A stretch of DNA of 64,000 bases from Kappaphycus alvarezii (Eukaryota; Rhodophyta; Florideophyceae; Gigartinales; Solieriaceae): assembly GCA_002205965.3 (NCBI GenBank), contig NADL03000523.1, positions 186,001-250,000 on the forward strand. The letters are read 5' to 3'. Both the position numbers and the translations under genes were made by a program. The notes below the pieces were generated by a model. It was not told the DNA's origin and did not search any database. It saw only the letters and a program-made list of their open reading frames with translations. Of this stretch, positions 42,345 through 55,033 are shown one piece after another; positions within the stretch are counted from its first letter, which is position 1; the number at the start of each line of letters is the position of its first letter.

Positions 42345-44280
42345 CACTATCGGTTCCTGCATAAATGTGTAATTTGAGAGTTGATAGATAGACCTAGATG
42401 GGTGAATGTGTTCCCAAATAAGTTTGTACTTTAAAATAAGAGACATCCAGATTGCACAGTGATTCGATGCAATCCAATATTTGCCTTTTTCATAAGCTAC
42501 AGTACCAAACGAGGGGAAATTAGATAAGCTTTTCTATTCAGTGATTTATTATACGACATTGCACATGGTTCGTATTACAGTGCGCTACAGCGCGTCATTC
42601 CCGTGCCCTCCTCTCACACCCGATAATTTGCTTTTCCAGAGCTTCTTATCATTCTAAAACTAGCCTTTGGTAGGAACTGTTCTCTCCTTCGTCGTTTCTG
42701 CTGTCTATATTATTGATCCGATATTGCCAAGCGTATTCATATCACTAGAAGTAGAATTTTTGATTATCTTATTCGAGATGGATACCCGGGTTGGAGCTTT
42801 TCTTCAATTCTGTACCTATTTCTAGTCCTACACCCCCTCTTGCTCCTCTTTAGCGCCGCCAATGATTTGTTTACCGAGTCAGTTTTTCTTGCACTACTGC
42901 CACGTTCCTTCAGGTTTCGGTGCCTGTTCCCGTCACTGCCGCCAATCGAAGAATTCTTGAATCTTTTCTCCCTTCACCCACCTGTCCTGTTGTTCCTGAG
43001 ATTCATTCCCTTCTCGTTTACCCCTCCGCATTCTAAGATGATGATGCCCGCCGGGATAATTATAGCCTTCACTGATCATAGCCCCCTGGAGCGGAAGTTC
43101 TTCCCACCGTCCTTCTTCACATTGATACTACGATCGGTAGTAATCAAAATTGTCAGCATGTATAAATTGTCTCGTTGTGCATCCACACCGAGACTATTTG
43201 TACATTCGGACCAGTTTCATCAATCTGTGCAGCTGCAGATCTCTTCTCTAGTCTTCTGAAAATTTTTCTGTGGCGATTTTTGCAAAATAACCATCCTTTC
43301 TGTAGGAAAGCTGCCCTCTCCGCGCACTCCTGTCTATTTAGTCCCTGAACTATGTATTTTCCAAACAACTGCAGATCGAAGTAGTCCAAAAGCTGAAAGT
43401 GAACTTTTTCCCCGAGAAGCTTTTGTTTTCCGTTAGTCTCTGAGCAAATGTGGTAGACCCTGCTTTTTCTTCACTCCATTCCATACCCTCGCCCAATTTC
43501 CGTTCACATCTTCTGCTTCTCACAACCATTCTACAGTAGAACTATCAGCGATTTCAGCAACCCTCTTAAGGGATAATAGCCTCTAAGAATGTCCTAATCT
43601 GGCAAATTATGTCTACCAGGAAGATAAGCCGACGAGTATACTTCCCAAAATCAGCACCCGAAGCGTTACAGAGACCTTGAAGCTAGAATACGAGACTTGT
43701 TACTCTTTACTCGTCCTTTTCTCACATTAAAGACAGACCACTATCGTTAGGTACTGTAGAAGAACTACGTATCTTGTTGTGAATACTTCTTTGAAGAATG
43801 AAGACATGTGACCTAGTTTAAAGTTGAAACCAAAATATAATTCCGAATTAATTTCTCTTTGGATATAAATAATTCATCGCAGATTGAAATTAGATTTATT
43901 TCAAATTTCTTTCCACTCCTGCAAGCAACCCTATAGATTCAGAATGAATGGATATACCTACTATGCCAATGAGCACTCAAGTGCGCATTAGGTAAAATCA
44001 GAAATTGGAGATGATTATCATATGAACATTTAACTGCGCATTAAAGGCTGAAGAAGCATGTATTTTCGAAGTCCTACTGTCATTAATGTTCAAATTATTC
44101 AGACCGTACACTGTTAGGAGTTTTACCAGAGATCTCAGTTCTCAAACGCAGCTTGATGCTCTCAACATTGCCCCACCGTTCCAGAGATATGTTTCATGCC
44201 ATCCATGAGCAATTTCCTCCATCAATGGCCGCCATTAAGCTCAATAATGACTCAATTGTATTAGTTAATGGTGCAAAAGG
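42345..44280. other. Mostly unrecognised sequence
   Basis: A T/C-rich open frame (42840-43259, +) and an opposite 78-aa frame (43389-43153, -; FGKYIVQGLNRQECAERAAF) are present but match nothing I know. GTGGTAGACCCTGCT at 43449 echoes repeat G. Confidence 0.3.
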
Positions 44281-44289
44281 CCGCACAGA

Positions 44290-47200
44290 ACCTACATAAG
44301 GTGCTCCTGCCAATCCAATATCTTCATAAACGCATGCTGAGGCGGCACAGGGAGGAAGTAGAGGTCGAGGGCGGGAAAAGGGTCGCGGTCGAGCTTGTGG
44401 AACATCCAGGTAGGGACAGGGACTACGGAAAAGCCCGAAAGATAGTCGGAGACCAGAAAAAAGGAGAAGAGAATATGATCCTTCTGATGGGTGGCAAACA
44501 TGCCCACCTTCACTTCAAGATATTTCCCTCAAACGGGATTTTGTCAGAATCTTCTTGTCAGGACGCGCTAGTCACCTTTACCGTTCTGCGTCGGGACAGC
44601 TTAAGAATTATTATATTTTCAATCAACTGCCGGTTACGCGATAAGGTACTTTGCTTCTTCTAATGGATAACGTTATTCATCTTTGTCAATCGTGGATCAA
44701 TGAGCACATTGAAGTTTCTGGAATTGATACAGCTTCAGCTGGAGTTGATGATCTTTATCGCCACGTCGTCATTCTTCTTATGTCTCATCTCACCAGAGTA
44801 AGTTTTGAGAAAACTGATGGGATACTCCATAGATTGAACTTCACACCAACCCCCCTTTGGACAGAGTAAGATTTATTAGCTCAATTATTTTTGGAATACT
44901 AAGCTGTTTTCCATGATAATACTTCCATAATCACCTGCAAATAGGCAATAAAATCAGACGCAATACATAGGAGAGTTTGAGAATGCGGCCTTTCCAATGA
45001 CACGGAAAATTATCTCTCGTCCAAGGTATAACGTTCGCATTTTCAGGTGAAGACCTCTAAGGCACGAGAGTCACAGATAACCGAGTGAAGACACTACGTT
45101 CCAGAAAGTCATATCGTGAAGGACAAAGTCCTGAACGAATAGCAGACGTACTTTTTCGTGTGACGTGAGCCGTGCGATTTCGTCCACGGCGTGAAAGATA
45201 GGCTGCTAATGTTCCCGAGTTGTTAGATACGTTGGTCGGTGGAAGAGGGGAACAAAGTCTCCATGGACTTCTCATTACTGCAGATCGCGGAAACGGGGGT
45301 ATGTAACGGATTGAAGAATTGATGAGACGTGGAGCTGGATCTATGGAAATTATGCCATCTCACTTTTTGAGATGCCATCCATTTGTAGGTTTTTCCTACT
45401 CATTTGCATGCTAAATAACACGATTGAATCTATAAAGAAACAGTAATCCGATTGGAACAGAAACGAAAACGCTGAACCGCAGAATAGTGATGTCGAAAAT
45501 GAGTGAGATAATGTTCCATTGGATATGTCACTTGAACGACTGAATGAATTCGTTATTGAGGACAAAACCGAACGCTGGCCCGCTGGCAAAATATGCTGTG
45601 AATGCTTTCAGATGGCAAGGTCAAAACAAGCTTAGCCGAAAGGTGACCGCGGTTGCAGTTCGCGAATGTGGACCAAAGCACCACGGTAGTCTGATATGGT
45701 TAATGTACACAATACCTTTTTTCGTCTCCAAATATCATTGAGAAATTGGTGGCAGTAAAATGATCTGAGCCTGTAACGCACATTTTATTCGCCAAAAGCG
45801 ATGATTAGGAACGCATTTTGTTCCCACGAGATGATATAACAAATAAGAGGACGTCATTGAGCTGCACTTGAAGCTGAAGTGGTTCATTTTGACCATTGGT
45901 CATCGCTGTGCGGACTGGATTATACTCTGTCAGTCTCGTCTAATTGCTACAAGGGCGACGCAAATAATTTTTTCGGACATCGCCGTAAGAACTCAACTTG
46001 GTTTCAAGAAAATTAGTGTAGTCCGTTAAACCCCAGCTACTATCTTTCGAGACTTGTTGGATTTTTGTTTCAGCTCTGCTCGATCCACGGAGGATATGAT
46101 ACGTGATTTGATCGACGAACTATCTGTGTTCGCGACCTTGTCTGCCAAACCTTACATTTTTGGAATTTATCAATGTGGCTTACTGACTACATCAGACCAA
46201 AAGTGGTTTGGCTGCTTCCCAAATGGAATAGCAATTGTTACAGTAGATGGGTCGGCTTTCAAAGGCAGCGAAGAAAGTTCAGGAACAGAACCAGCTACTG
46301 TGGAGATCATGACCAGCGTGGCTCAGTCCAGTATTAACACGGCGCTTTCACTGGCTACAGTTTATCTTGTTTCCTGTACAGTTGGTGATGATTTCTTTAA
46401 GGAATACATTGCGGAGCAGCACATCAGCCAGCTTATCAATCAAATGTTCTTTCTTTTGTTTGATTATGTTATCCATGTTTCAGCTTCGGGGAATGGAATA
46501 CTGTATGTCGTGATTTCTTAAGGCCTACACGAGATAAATAGCGAATGATCTCTTGCACTAAGGAAACTCCTAAATGCTGCTATATCATCGACCCATAAAG
46601 AAACTTCAACTCTGCCACGATTTGTGGATGCAAAAAAAAAGTGTCCTTGTCGGATAAGCTACCTTTCCAGTGTGCAGTGAGCAACCACGTGAAAGGAAAA
46701 GGTCCTTTTCCTCCTCTTAAGCTTTTCAAGTATTGAATGGAAAGTCTTTATTTGAAAACTAAAGGCGGAGTAGATGGTCTTGCTCATGCGAGCGTGTTTT
46801 ACGATCTTCGACTTCATCGCTTTCATGGAAACAGAAGACTGTCTTTCAGATCCCAAAAAATGGCGTCAATTCATTTATTTGTTGGAGGATGTAAACGAAA
46901 CAAATTCCTCTCGAACCGAAGGAAGATTTCCGTGGAATAGATCAATACCGCTGAGCTCTTAATGAGATACAGTCCCTATCTAACTAGGTGCTGGACACTT
47001 GTAGGGAGTTTCTCATGTACGCTGGCGAAGAAAAGGAGCTTTCTGCCCTTGCTGATGCCATAAAGTTACAGTTATCAAGCACTGAGGTTGAAAGACAGAG
47101 AAATGTAGCAATGCGGCCTCGAAAGAAAATGTTAGTCTTCTTTATTTCCGATGATTGCATCAAACTACATTTTAATGTCTCCGCGCATCATCAAAGGCAG

Positions 47201-47400
47201 TTACCGGGGAGTAATAAGTATTGTGCTTTTTGCGGTAGCACTGCACCAAGGCCAAGAACAACATTTATACGTGTTCCATGTGACTCATATTTATGCGCTA
47301 GAACACATGCTGGATGGCGCAAGAGTTTTTGGGCAATCTGCAACGAGGCCAAAAGGATTGGAAGCTTTGGGGAAAGAATATTATCTAGCCTGTAACGAAA
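44290..47400 (+). pseudogene. piggyBac-like transposase relic
   Basis: Fragments appear in the order expected for a piggyBac (DDE_Tnp_1_7) transposase. An Arg/Gly-rich N-terminus lies at 44330-44400. At 44660-44830 is IHLCQSWINEHIEVSGIDTA, then DLYRHVVILLMSHLTRVSFE, like the L...E....I.L..G segment. GLLITADRG-like sequence with RIEELMRRGAGSMEIMPSHF (45280-45370) and KVTAVAVRECGPKHHGSL (45625-45700) resemble core strands. YLKTKGGVDGLAHASVFYD (46745-46810) matches the NKTKGGVD signature. KKWRQFIYLLEDVNETNSSR (46855-46915) follows. The C-terminal zinc-binding region is YCAFCGSTAPRPRTTF, then CDSYLCARTHA (47219-47310). Frames change many times. Terminal repeats and TTAA sites were not located. 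Confidence 0.5.
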
Positions 47401-47855
47401 AAGATCCAGACCCGCTGACAAGGAACACGAAAGCAACACAGAACATCTGGAAGGAAGGCAGAAAACAAGACATTGTCTGAATATGACGGCTATCAGCTAG
47501 TTTAGATATTGTGTTATAGTCATAAAAGTCGCAAAAGATGGCCTTCAGCTAGTTTCAGTGCCATTTAGAGTCACTTTTAAGAACCACTTAACTCCATTTG
47601 TGGAGCATTTAATTGCGCATCTGAAAACTTTAGCGCTTCTCTGACAGAAAATTTAGTAAGTCTTCAACTCATCATAAAACAGTGGAAGTGTTATTTTTAC
47701 TTTACTTTTCTTCACTGAGGTGTTGGAGCATGTTCCAGTCAGGATCTAAGCGAAGGGAAACCTCAGCAAATTGTGTATGAGGAATATATGACCCTTTAAA
47801 ATTTTTTGCGCACTCAGGTGTTCATTGGAATCACACAGTGGGGATATTATCAAGA

Positions 47856-48325
47856 TGTGAAAATTGGAAAAATAATGTTACGAGTAGTGAATTATCGAAA
47901 ATACTTTGATCTATTTTTTTACTGACCCATTTTTATACCGTATTATAGGTGAATAATTTTTAATGTCTTTCAGTTGGTTTTTATATTCTGCAGTTATAAT
48001 TACTGGAATTATATTGCCAGGAAATTATTATTTGGATCAATGCTCACCTGGATAATTATTCTCTAATTATTATTGAGCATAAATTTGTTTTAAAATATAC
48101 ATTATACTACTGGAATCATCTTTTTAGCTTTCTACTCTGGTCTGCTGTAGAAATAGTCTTCGGGCGTTAGAAAATTTTATTAACCTCTGGCCATCGAACT
48201 ATCTCCGTCAATCAATAAATATTGGTTTTCTTTTTATTATTATTCTCAGTTCTATTCAGGTAATCTATTTTTCATTTATTTGGAATTAAATATTTTTGAT
48301 CTACGCATATAATTTAGTTATTACA
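47856..48325 (+). repeat. Solo LTR of the B' subfamily (470 bp)
   Basis: TGTGAAAATTGGAAAAATAA to TTATTACA matches the B' LTRs in order (TATTTGGATCAATGCTCACC, CTACTCTGGTCTGC, CCATCGAACTATCTCCGTC). No clear target duplication remains (CAAGA and GAGTA flank it), in keeping with its age. Confidence 0.82.
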
Positions 48326-48800
48326 GAGTAGGAGAGAAAAATGGGGCGTTTTAATGATTAAAAAATAGGTCAGCCTTTATTGAGAAGTCAGAAAAATTTC
48401 CGGAAGTTTACAGAGCGGTTGTTCGGACTTTCATGTTCAAGATTTTACAATACAGCAGTAGTTAAAATTATGATATCACACGGATTTAATTGATGTTAAT
48501 GAAGCGTACGAAATAAAAAAGTTGGCCTTTGATGCTAAAGAAGTATGAAGACTGTTTGGCGGTGCAGTAGTGATGTTTTGTAGTACATAAATCGATTTTA
48601 TGCAACCATCAAAATAGAGAGCATTCAGTTCCAAGGAACTAGAAGTTTTGTTGTTAATTCCATGTGTTCTATCTTGGACTAGGATCTCTTGAAGTCCACG
48701 TGGAAGTAACATCATCGATCGCACCGATACCAATTGATTTTATGGGTTTATGAATACCTTGTGCAAGGTTTCCTTCAATATTTTGACGAAGGGGCAAACG
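48326..48800. other. No recognised feature
   Basis: Nothing beyond short frames was seen. Confidence 0.4.
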
Positions 48801-48804
48801 TTCC

Positions 48805-48918
48805 GGTTTTCTACCTTGGAAGATATATTTGATCTCCCCTAAATTCTTCCAGAAAACCACAATTGACTCAAAAAGTGTGCTGAAACAGAAGTGGGGGAGG
48901 TACTAAGCTCGCTAAAAG
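48805..48918 (+). repeat. Repeat R, best copy
   Basis: CTTGGAAGATATATTTGATC, CCCTAAATTCTTCCAGAAAA, CCACAATTGACTCAAAAAGT, AGTGGGGGAGGTACTAAGCT. It gives the consensus for the other R copies. The function is unknown. Confidence 0.65.
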
Positions 48919-49030
48919 GCCACCGTAACGCCAAGGGTAAGATATCTGTACGGTGGTGGGAAAAAGCACCCAGAGGTGTCGAGTAGTGTCAGGATAGAAA
49001 ATAATCGGGAAGAGGACAGGAAATAACCAT

Positions 49031-49264
49031 ATGGGCTTGCGTATGGTGCAGGCAAAATGTGGACAGGGTAACGAAATCGAGATGATGGGGAGGCGTACTA
49101 CGGCGCCTAACGGCAAAACGGCGGAATTTCTAAAAAATATCAGGCCCGAGGGTACCGTACATGTCGATGCCCATTGTAATAAGCAGGATATCGTCGAAAC
49201 GGCAAACTTCACTATAGTTCGAATGTTTGTAAAGTACGGCGAGGGCTACTGCGGCGTCTCCTGA
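49031..49264 (+). CDS. Hypothetical 77-aa ORF
   Basis: The frame encodes MGLRMVQAKCGQGNEIEMMG, then GTVHVDAHCNKQDIVETANF and ends KYGEGYCGVS. It is GC-richer than its surroundings with balanced composition, so it may be a fragment of a former gene or transposon. I do not recognise it. Confidence 0.2.
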   Translation: MGLRMVQAKCGQGNEIEMMGRRTTAPNGKTAEFLKNIRPEGTVHVDAHCNKQDIVETANFTIVRMFVKYGEGYCGVS

Positions 49265-49571
49265 CAGAACGCCCTGGTGTAATCGTGATTGGACGAGATA
49301 TTATGCGACCATGATAGCCAAAGATAGATCAAGGTGATCGAGCCCATAAGCATCTGTAACTTAAACTTCAGCATGAAGCGCCAAAGTCGAAGAATCAGAG
49401 GTGGAAGTAGGTTGGAAGGGTATTCCAGTAGAGATGTAATGCAAAATTTCTTGTAGAAGCGGTGTAACCATTGCGAAGGACATTGTGACGGCGTCTATGA
49501 CTTTCTTCGTACTTGCAAGTAAGAGCGAGCTGACAATCGTAATCTAGAAGCGATGCCACCTCATTAGAGCT

Positions 49572-49625
49572 GAATGGTTTAGTTGTTTTACTTTTGGAAG
49601 ATATATCCTATCTTTAGAGCACATA
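49572..49625 (+). repeat. Repeat R, partial copy
   Basis: GTTTTACTTTTGGAAGATAT followed by ATCCTATCTTTAGAG. A further partial copy with GAGAGATATATTCGATCTAT lies at 50014-50065. Confidence 0.4.
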
Positions 49626-49639
49626 AGAGCGCATTCAAT

Positions 49640-49925
49640 AGACGGGACAGAGTGTGTCGCCAGGAAAGAGAGTCATACTGAGACGGAGGGATACAGCAAA
49701 AATCCACGATTGGGATGGGAGGTACGTGCCGCGGTGAGGGTGGGGGAGAGCGAAGAACACTGAACAGTAAAACGGTTCGCAGGAAGGGAGTAAGCGGGCC
49801 AGATTGGCGTCAGATGAAGACAAGATACGGCAGTCGAATTTCTTAGAGAGCATTTCAGACATAGTAGTGGATTGCAGGCGTCTCACCACGGAGCAGGGAA
49901 TTGCAGCGCTTGAAAATATCAGTGC
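49640..49925 (-). pseudogene. LINE-like ORF2 fragment
   Basis: The minus-strand frame (49889 to 49635) encodes RRLQSTTMSEMLSKKFD, then SSDANLARLLPS, PHPHRGTYLPSQSWIFAVSL and RLSMTLFPGDTLCPVY. It is colinear with 8455-8720, including the PHRGTY motif. The stop replaces the first Cys of the expected knuckle. It lies between two partial R repeats. Confidence 0.6.
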
Positions 49926-50065
49926 TGGTCAAGTCCAAGGAAAACGTTGGATGGCCCATGAGCAACGAAATGGTAGTCCGAGTACTTCCTGGACGGCCCC
50001 AAAGGTTTGGGGTTTTTCACTGATGAGAGATATATTCGATCTATCCTTTCTTCCTGGAAGTGAAA

Positions 50066-50620
50066 GTCAAAGTAAAACGGTAGGAGAGCAAGAAGAGGCC
50101 AGAAAACGATGACAGAGGTTGTATGGGCAGCTTCTGCTTTATTAATAGCTCGGCATCCGTCCTTGAGCCAACTGAACGGTAGATGTCGAAAAGAAAAAAA
50201 TGGAAATCTAAATGGAGCTCGGTACACGGACCGCAGTAGCGACCTTTTCTAACAACTTTAGCTTAAAAAGAAGGCCTGGCGAGTCGTAGCCGGCACAGCG
50301 GTGTAAGGTTTGGAATGAGGGCTGATTTTTAACACATTGAAGACTTGGGGTTGTGGAACGAATTGGGGATCATAAATGACGATTTGAAGCGGCAACGGAG
50401 CGAAGGAGAGGAATGGTCGTCCTGTGGGAAATCCAAGTTCCGAAACTGGCGCAGAGCGATGGCAAAAGTAGTGTACTGTTGGGTGTGATACTTGGCGCGT
50501 GCGCCTTCCACAGGCACTCTACAGCGTGAATTCAGTACAGTAGTCGTAGTTTGAAATACAGCGCGGTTACAGTTGGGCGAGCAGTACAGTAGCTGATTGT
50601 TTGAATATTTGAATTCTTGC
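50066..50620. other. No recognised feature
   Basis: Left flank of copia E. No domain or repeat was recognised. It may be the leader of copia F, whose Gag begins on the other side of E. Confidence 0.3.
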
Positions 50621-50965
50621 TGTGAGTATAATTGTATGGGTTGAACGAAACCGGTGGTTAAGCCAGGTACGAAGAATACAACAGTCAAGGTGTTAGTCTC
50701 GGCTTTGCTAGAACTTAGATGCTAGGCCAAGTATTTCCTACTCACTACTTATTTTTAGTTCAGTGACTTTGGATAGCTCAACTCACATATTTACAGTTCT
50801 AAATCACTAGCTCTAGAGTAGTGCTGAGCTAATCACCTGCACACAACAAATGTTGTGAGGACGATGCATTTGATATTGATAATGCCTCGCTGTGACCAAA
50901 TGCGCGTGCGTCCATGTCTAAATGACCAACCTGTATGTTTCATATAATTCCATGTAAACCTAACA
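50621..50965 (-). repeat. 3' LTR of copia E (345 bp)
   Basis: Long exact blocks are shared with 55048-55392, for example from TACAACAGTCAAGGTGTTAG and TGAGCTAATCACCTGCACAC. Differences cluster near both ends. Confidence 0.92.
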
Positions 50966-50976
50966 TTCCCGCTCAG
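50966..50976 (-). promoter_or_regulatory. Polypurine tract of copia E
   Basis: On the minus strand CTGAGCGGGAA immediately precedes the LTR, like CTGAGGGGGAA of element A. Confidence 0.7.
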
Positions 50977-51195
50977 CTTAGCCACTGTACCCTCACATTA
51001 TCATGTTTCTTATACATCTTTGAAGCTTGAACCTTTCTAATGGTTTTGTCATACAGTCAGCGATCATCGATTCTGTGAGTATTTGTTGCAGGAAGATTTC
51101 CCTCCTATTCAGATAGTCGCCTATAAAATGGTAAACGACATCTATACGCTTACTCTTTTCTGCAGTAGACGATTATTTAGCAAGCTTAATCACCA

Positions 51196-52460
51196 TCATG
51201 TTATCAGCGTAGATAGGAATCGATTGGTGAGGAGCTTATAAATCAATACAAAGCTTCTTAATCCATAGGGCCTCCACTGTTGCAAATCCTTTAGATATAT
51301 ATTTTCAGCCTCTGTAGTAGACATGGCAACAACAATCTGAAGCTTTGACGTCCATGAAAAATCTCCTCCATAAACACGGAACACATAACCTCTGGTTGAT
51401 TTCCTCGACTTGTTACCAGCCCAATCAGAATCAGTGGATCCGTCTATGACAGATTCACTGCTTTCCATATGACATATACTGTTGTCTAGGGTATGTTTCA
51501 AGTATCGTAACACCCTTTTGGCTGGAATCCAACGTATTTCTGCAGCCGAACTGTATTATATTGCCAGTACTACAACTGCATGCATAATGTCTGGCCTTGT
51601 TGTCACTGCCAAGTACATGAGACAACCGACGAGCTCACGGTATGGAAATCTCATCTCGTTTCTGCTTTCATCACCATAGTCAAAATTTGACCTCTAAACC
51701 ATTGGTGTATTGGTCCTCTTAGAAGAACTCAAACCAAACTTGTCTGAAACATTAATTATATATATTGGTTTTGACACATTCTTATAGTCCGTTTCTTTCT
51801 ACTCTGACAAATGGCAACACTGAGAAAATATTTTGCTTCCTTCAAGTCTCTGCCTTCAAAATGTCGTTTTAACATGGGCTTCACATCTTGACATACATTA
51901 ATGCTTCTCCATGATATCAGCACGTATCGGCATACACAGTGACATGCACATAAATCTCATCCATTTTCTTGAAGTAAAGGCATGGGTCAGCTGTAGACTG
52001 CGTGAATTTGAGGTGTAACATTACCTTATGGAACTTAATACCAAAAGCTCCCAATGCGTACCGTAGGCCATATATACTTTTCATTAAAGTCCACGTCTTG
52101 CTCTGCCAAAACTTGTAATTAAACCGCTCCTGTCGCTCAACTAGTAGAGTAAGCGGCTCCAGATGTATCTCATTCTCAAGTTCACTGTTCAAAAAGGCTG
52201 TTTTGATGTGTATTTGTTCAATCTCCGTATCATTTACAGCAGCAATCCCCAATAAAAATGTTACAGCGGTGAACTTGGCTACTGGAGCGAACACTTCAAA
52301 ATAGTTAATACCATGGATTTAAAGAAAAGCCTTTCGCTACTAGCCGTGCCTTATGTCTCACAATAGTACCATTTTCTTCGGATTTTAAAACGAAAACAAT
52401 ATTAGCTCGAAAGGGTTTCTTATTTTTAGGCACCTCGACCACTTGTAGCACATCATATTC
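51196..52460 (-). pseudogene. Copia E reverse transcriptase and RNase H
   Basis: The RT frame 52294-51917 opens MFAPVAKFTAVTFLLGIAAV and continues through IHIKTAFLNSELENEIHLEP and KSIYGLRYALGAFGIKFHK. It ends at VTVYADTC, where the catalytic YVDD is expected, so the second Asp is lost. RNase H (51513-51196) has DGSTDSDWAGNKSRKSTRGY, VFRVYGGDFSWTSK and STTEAE. The reading frame is broken between the two. Copia RT copies element RNA into cDNA and RNase H removes the template. Confidence 0.85.
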
Positions 52461-52828
52461 AATTATTGAGTCCATTTTCGTTTTAATTGCATCTATTTAA
52501 TCCTTTTTATAAAGAACACTCACTGCTCCACGTAAAGTATACGATTTATTTTGCTTTGAATGCTTATTTATTTCTTCTACAACCAAGTAAGCGAGCATGC
52601 TGTCTTATGTCCATCTGTCTGGTCGCCTAGCTTTCCGTTGTCCACCGACTTCAATACGCGCTAGCATATAATCATTCTCTTGTATGAGCTTTTATATATC
52701 CAAATTTGAATCTAAATCATTACAGTCCTTGTCTTCAAGTTGACTGAGACTATCTTTTCACCGCCTGAGGTTTCTGAACCATCATTTAAACCAAAATTGA
52801 CACCATTCACAGGTGGTGAGACCATATT

Positions 52829-53640
52829 TTAAATTAAGACTACATCTCTTGATATAATTAACTTCCTATCATTCGGTATATAAATTATGTACGCAGAATC
52901 AACGTCACAACCGACATGGATTCTGTCCCGTGTACTAACGTCAAATTTACCTTGTATATACGGCTTAGGTTTCTTAACTTTCACTTCTGATCCAAAAACG
53001 CGTATATTTGAAACTTCTGGTTTAGTTTCATTTACAAGCTCATGAAATGACATATATCCAAACAATTTGTGGGTCAACCTCGTAAGAGTTCGGTTCCTGG
53101 CGTAGTTCATTGTAGATACGGCTTCAACTCATAAAAATTCAAAATCCTCTAGATTATAATGGTTTTCAGTTCTGGCAAAATAGTCCTGGCTCCTTCAACC
53201 AGTGTTCGTTTAAATCTATCTGCTGTCCCTTTTGCTTTGGAAGAGTATGGAGGAGTTCATTCATGAACAATGCCATTTCTATTCAACCTTTTTTCTAGCT
53301 CCCTGGACATGTACTCCTTCGCACCATCAGCTCATGCGTGCTTGATCTTTTTCTTAGTTATGTTCTCTACAACATTAATTAAAGACTCCAAAGCTTTCGG
53401 TGCCTCTGAAAAGTCTCGTAGGAATCTTACCCACGATGCAGCACTAGCGTCATTAAGGAACCCTAGAATAAATTTCGGTCCACCAAGATATTCCACTCTG
53501 GTGGGTCCTACGATATCAGAATGAACTAATTCCAAGACTTCTTATGGTCTTTTGTAACGACGGTGTGTGGTACGGCAGACTGTTTACCATCACAGCATTT
53601 AAGACACACACTTGAATTAACATTATTGACCTTGTTAAGG
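52829..53640 (-). pseudogene. Copia E integrase
   Basis: The frame at 53535-53332 encodes MELVHSDIVGPTRVEYLGGP, where the first catalytic Asp is intact, and FLNDASAASWVRFLRDFSEA. At 53110-52829 the post-core region reads MNYARNRTLTRLTHKLFGYM and FGSEVKVKKPKPYIQGKFDV, then KLIISRDVVLI. The last closely parallels element A. The frame is interrupted between the two parts. Confidence 0.83.
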
Positions 53641-53989
53641 CCCTCCACCACATTATGAAGTATCATTTGTTCTATAATATTTGTATTTGTGCGAAAAAAT
53701 CTTCATTGAATCAAACTTTATGTCGTCATTTGACCCTTCATTAAGCCTGGTAACTTAAGCCTTACTCGCAAAAGCCCCTGTCAGCTCACAAATTCCATGT
53801 TCTTCATTACGTGCGACCATGACAGTGTTAGTAGCATGTCTAGCAATCATCTTAGTAGAACCTCCTGAATACTGAATGCTTATATCTGCCTTTTGTGCCA
53901 AGGGCTATTACACCAGTCTTTTTCTGATATCTGGCATACAAGCGACTCGATTTGAACGAATGGTCTTTCATTCATTTTATATATACTGT

Positions 53990-54950
53990 TTTAGATACAC
54001 TGTACCATGACCCTTCATTTTAAGTTTCTCACCCTCGGATACCGTGCTTACAGTATTCTCAGTATTTCCTGCTGTTTCATGGTCAGATAAAGCATCACGT
54101 TGATTGGTCATATGTTGAGTAGCGCAGCTGTCTAAAAAAACATGAAATACTCATGTACTCTAATCCAGTACCAAAGGCAACACAGGCCGTGCCATTACTG
54201 TCGCCTCCAATACCAGCAGTATTGTCCCTCTCATCTTTAGCCTTTGCCCTCTCATTTAGAGTGTGATTTCTTTCCTCAATTTCAGGTGTGGTTTTAAAAT
54301 GAGGCCTATACCTCTTTGACTCTGGATTAGGGTAGCACTTGTAAAACTGATGGCGTTGTTTGGCACAACTGTGACACTTTCCATTAAATGATTTCCGCTT
54401 ATTGCTGCTCTTTCCAGTTCGTAATGCGCTTGTTTTCTCTTTGCTACTCCTTCCTATTTATGTTCTGTTCCTCTTCTCTGGAGACAGTTTCCTCGAATGA
54501 TAAATCCATGCTATTCTGAAACACCGCTTTTGTCACTTCGTAATCTTCCCCCAAGCCCTTTAAAAGAGCAAAAATTTTGTCGTTCAATTCTAGTTCATAC
54601 CCACTTAATTATTTTCAATTTCATAAATTTCTTCAATGTATGACCTAATCGACCGACCCTCCTTAATACAGAGTCTGAACAATTTTGGTCTCAGAGTATA
54701 CTAATTTGCTGCAGACTTGCTTTTCTGCAAGTTCTCTAGAGCATCCAATACCTCTTCAGGATCCCTCTTCCTTGCCAACGAAGGCAAATATTTAGAGTAA
54801 ACATTCAGTAAAATTTCGGCCAAGCACTGTTGCTGTAGCCTATGCTCTTTTTTTTTCTTATATAACATCCACGGAATCATATTCTTTAACCTCCCTTTCG
54901 AAATCAGGTCAATTTTCAAAGAAGCGCCACAAATCACTAGATTCCAAAAA
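53990..54950 (-). pseudogene. Copia E Gag and protease
   Basis: Gag (54937-54701) contains EHRLQQQCLAEILLNVYSKY and ALENLQKSKSAAN, matching element A. A canonical CCHC knuckle CHSCAKQRHQFYKC lies near 54340-54381. Protease reads FFLDSCATQHMTNQRDALSD near 54085-54145 with the catalytic Asp present. Frames differ between the parts. Confidence 0.82.
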
Positions 54951-55033
54951 AATGCGTAACTGGAACGCCCACACAGAGTAGTTCCTCTCCGTTAAATTTT
55001 TAATCGTATATATTATGGTTTTCATCATGGTTT

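Noticed and set aside
42840..43259. 139-aa plus-strand ORF as a membrane protein gene
   Set aside because: The hydrophobic content comes from T/C-rich base composition. There is no start context or domain, and an equally plausible frame lies opposite.
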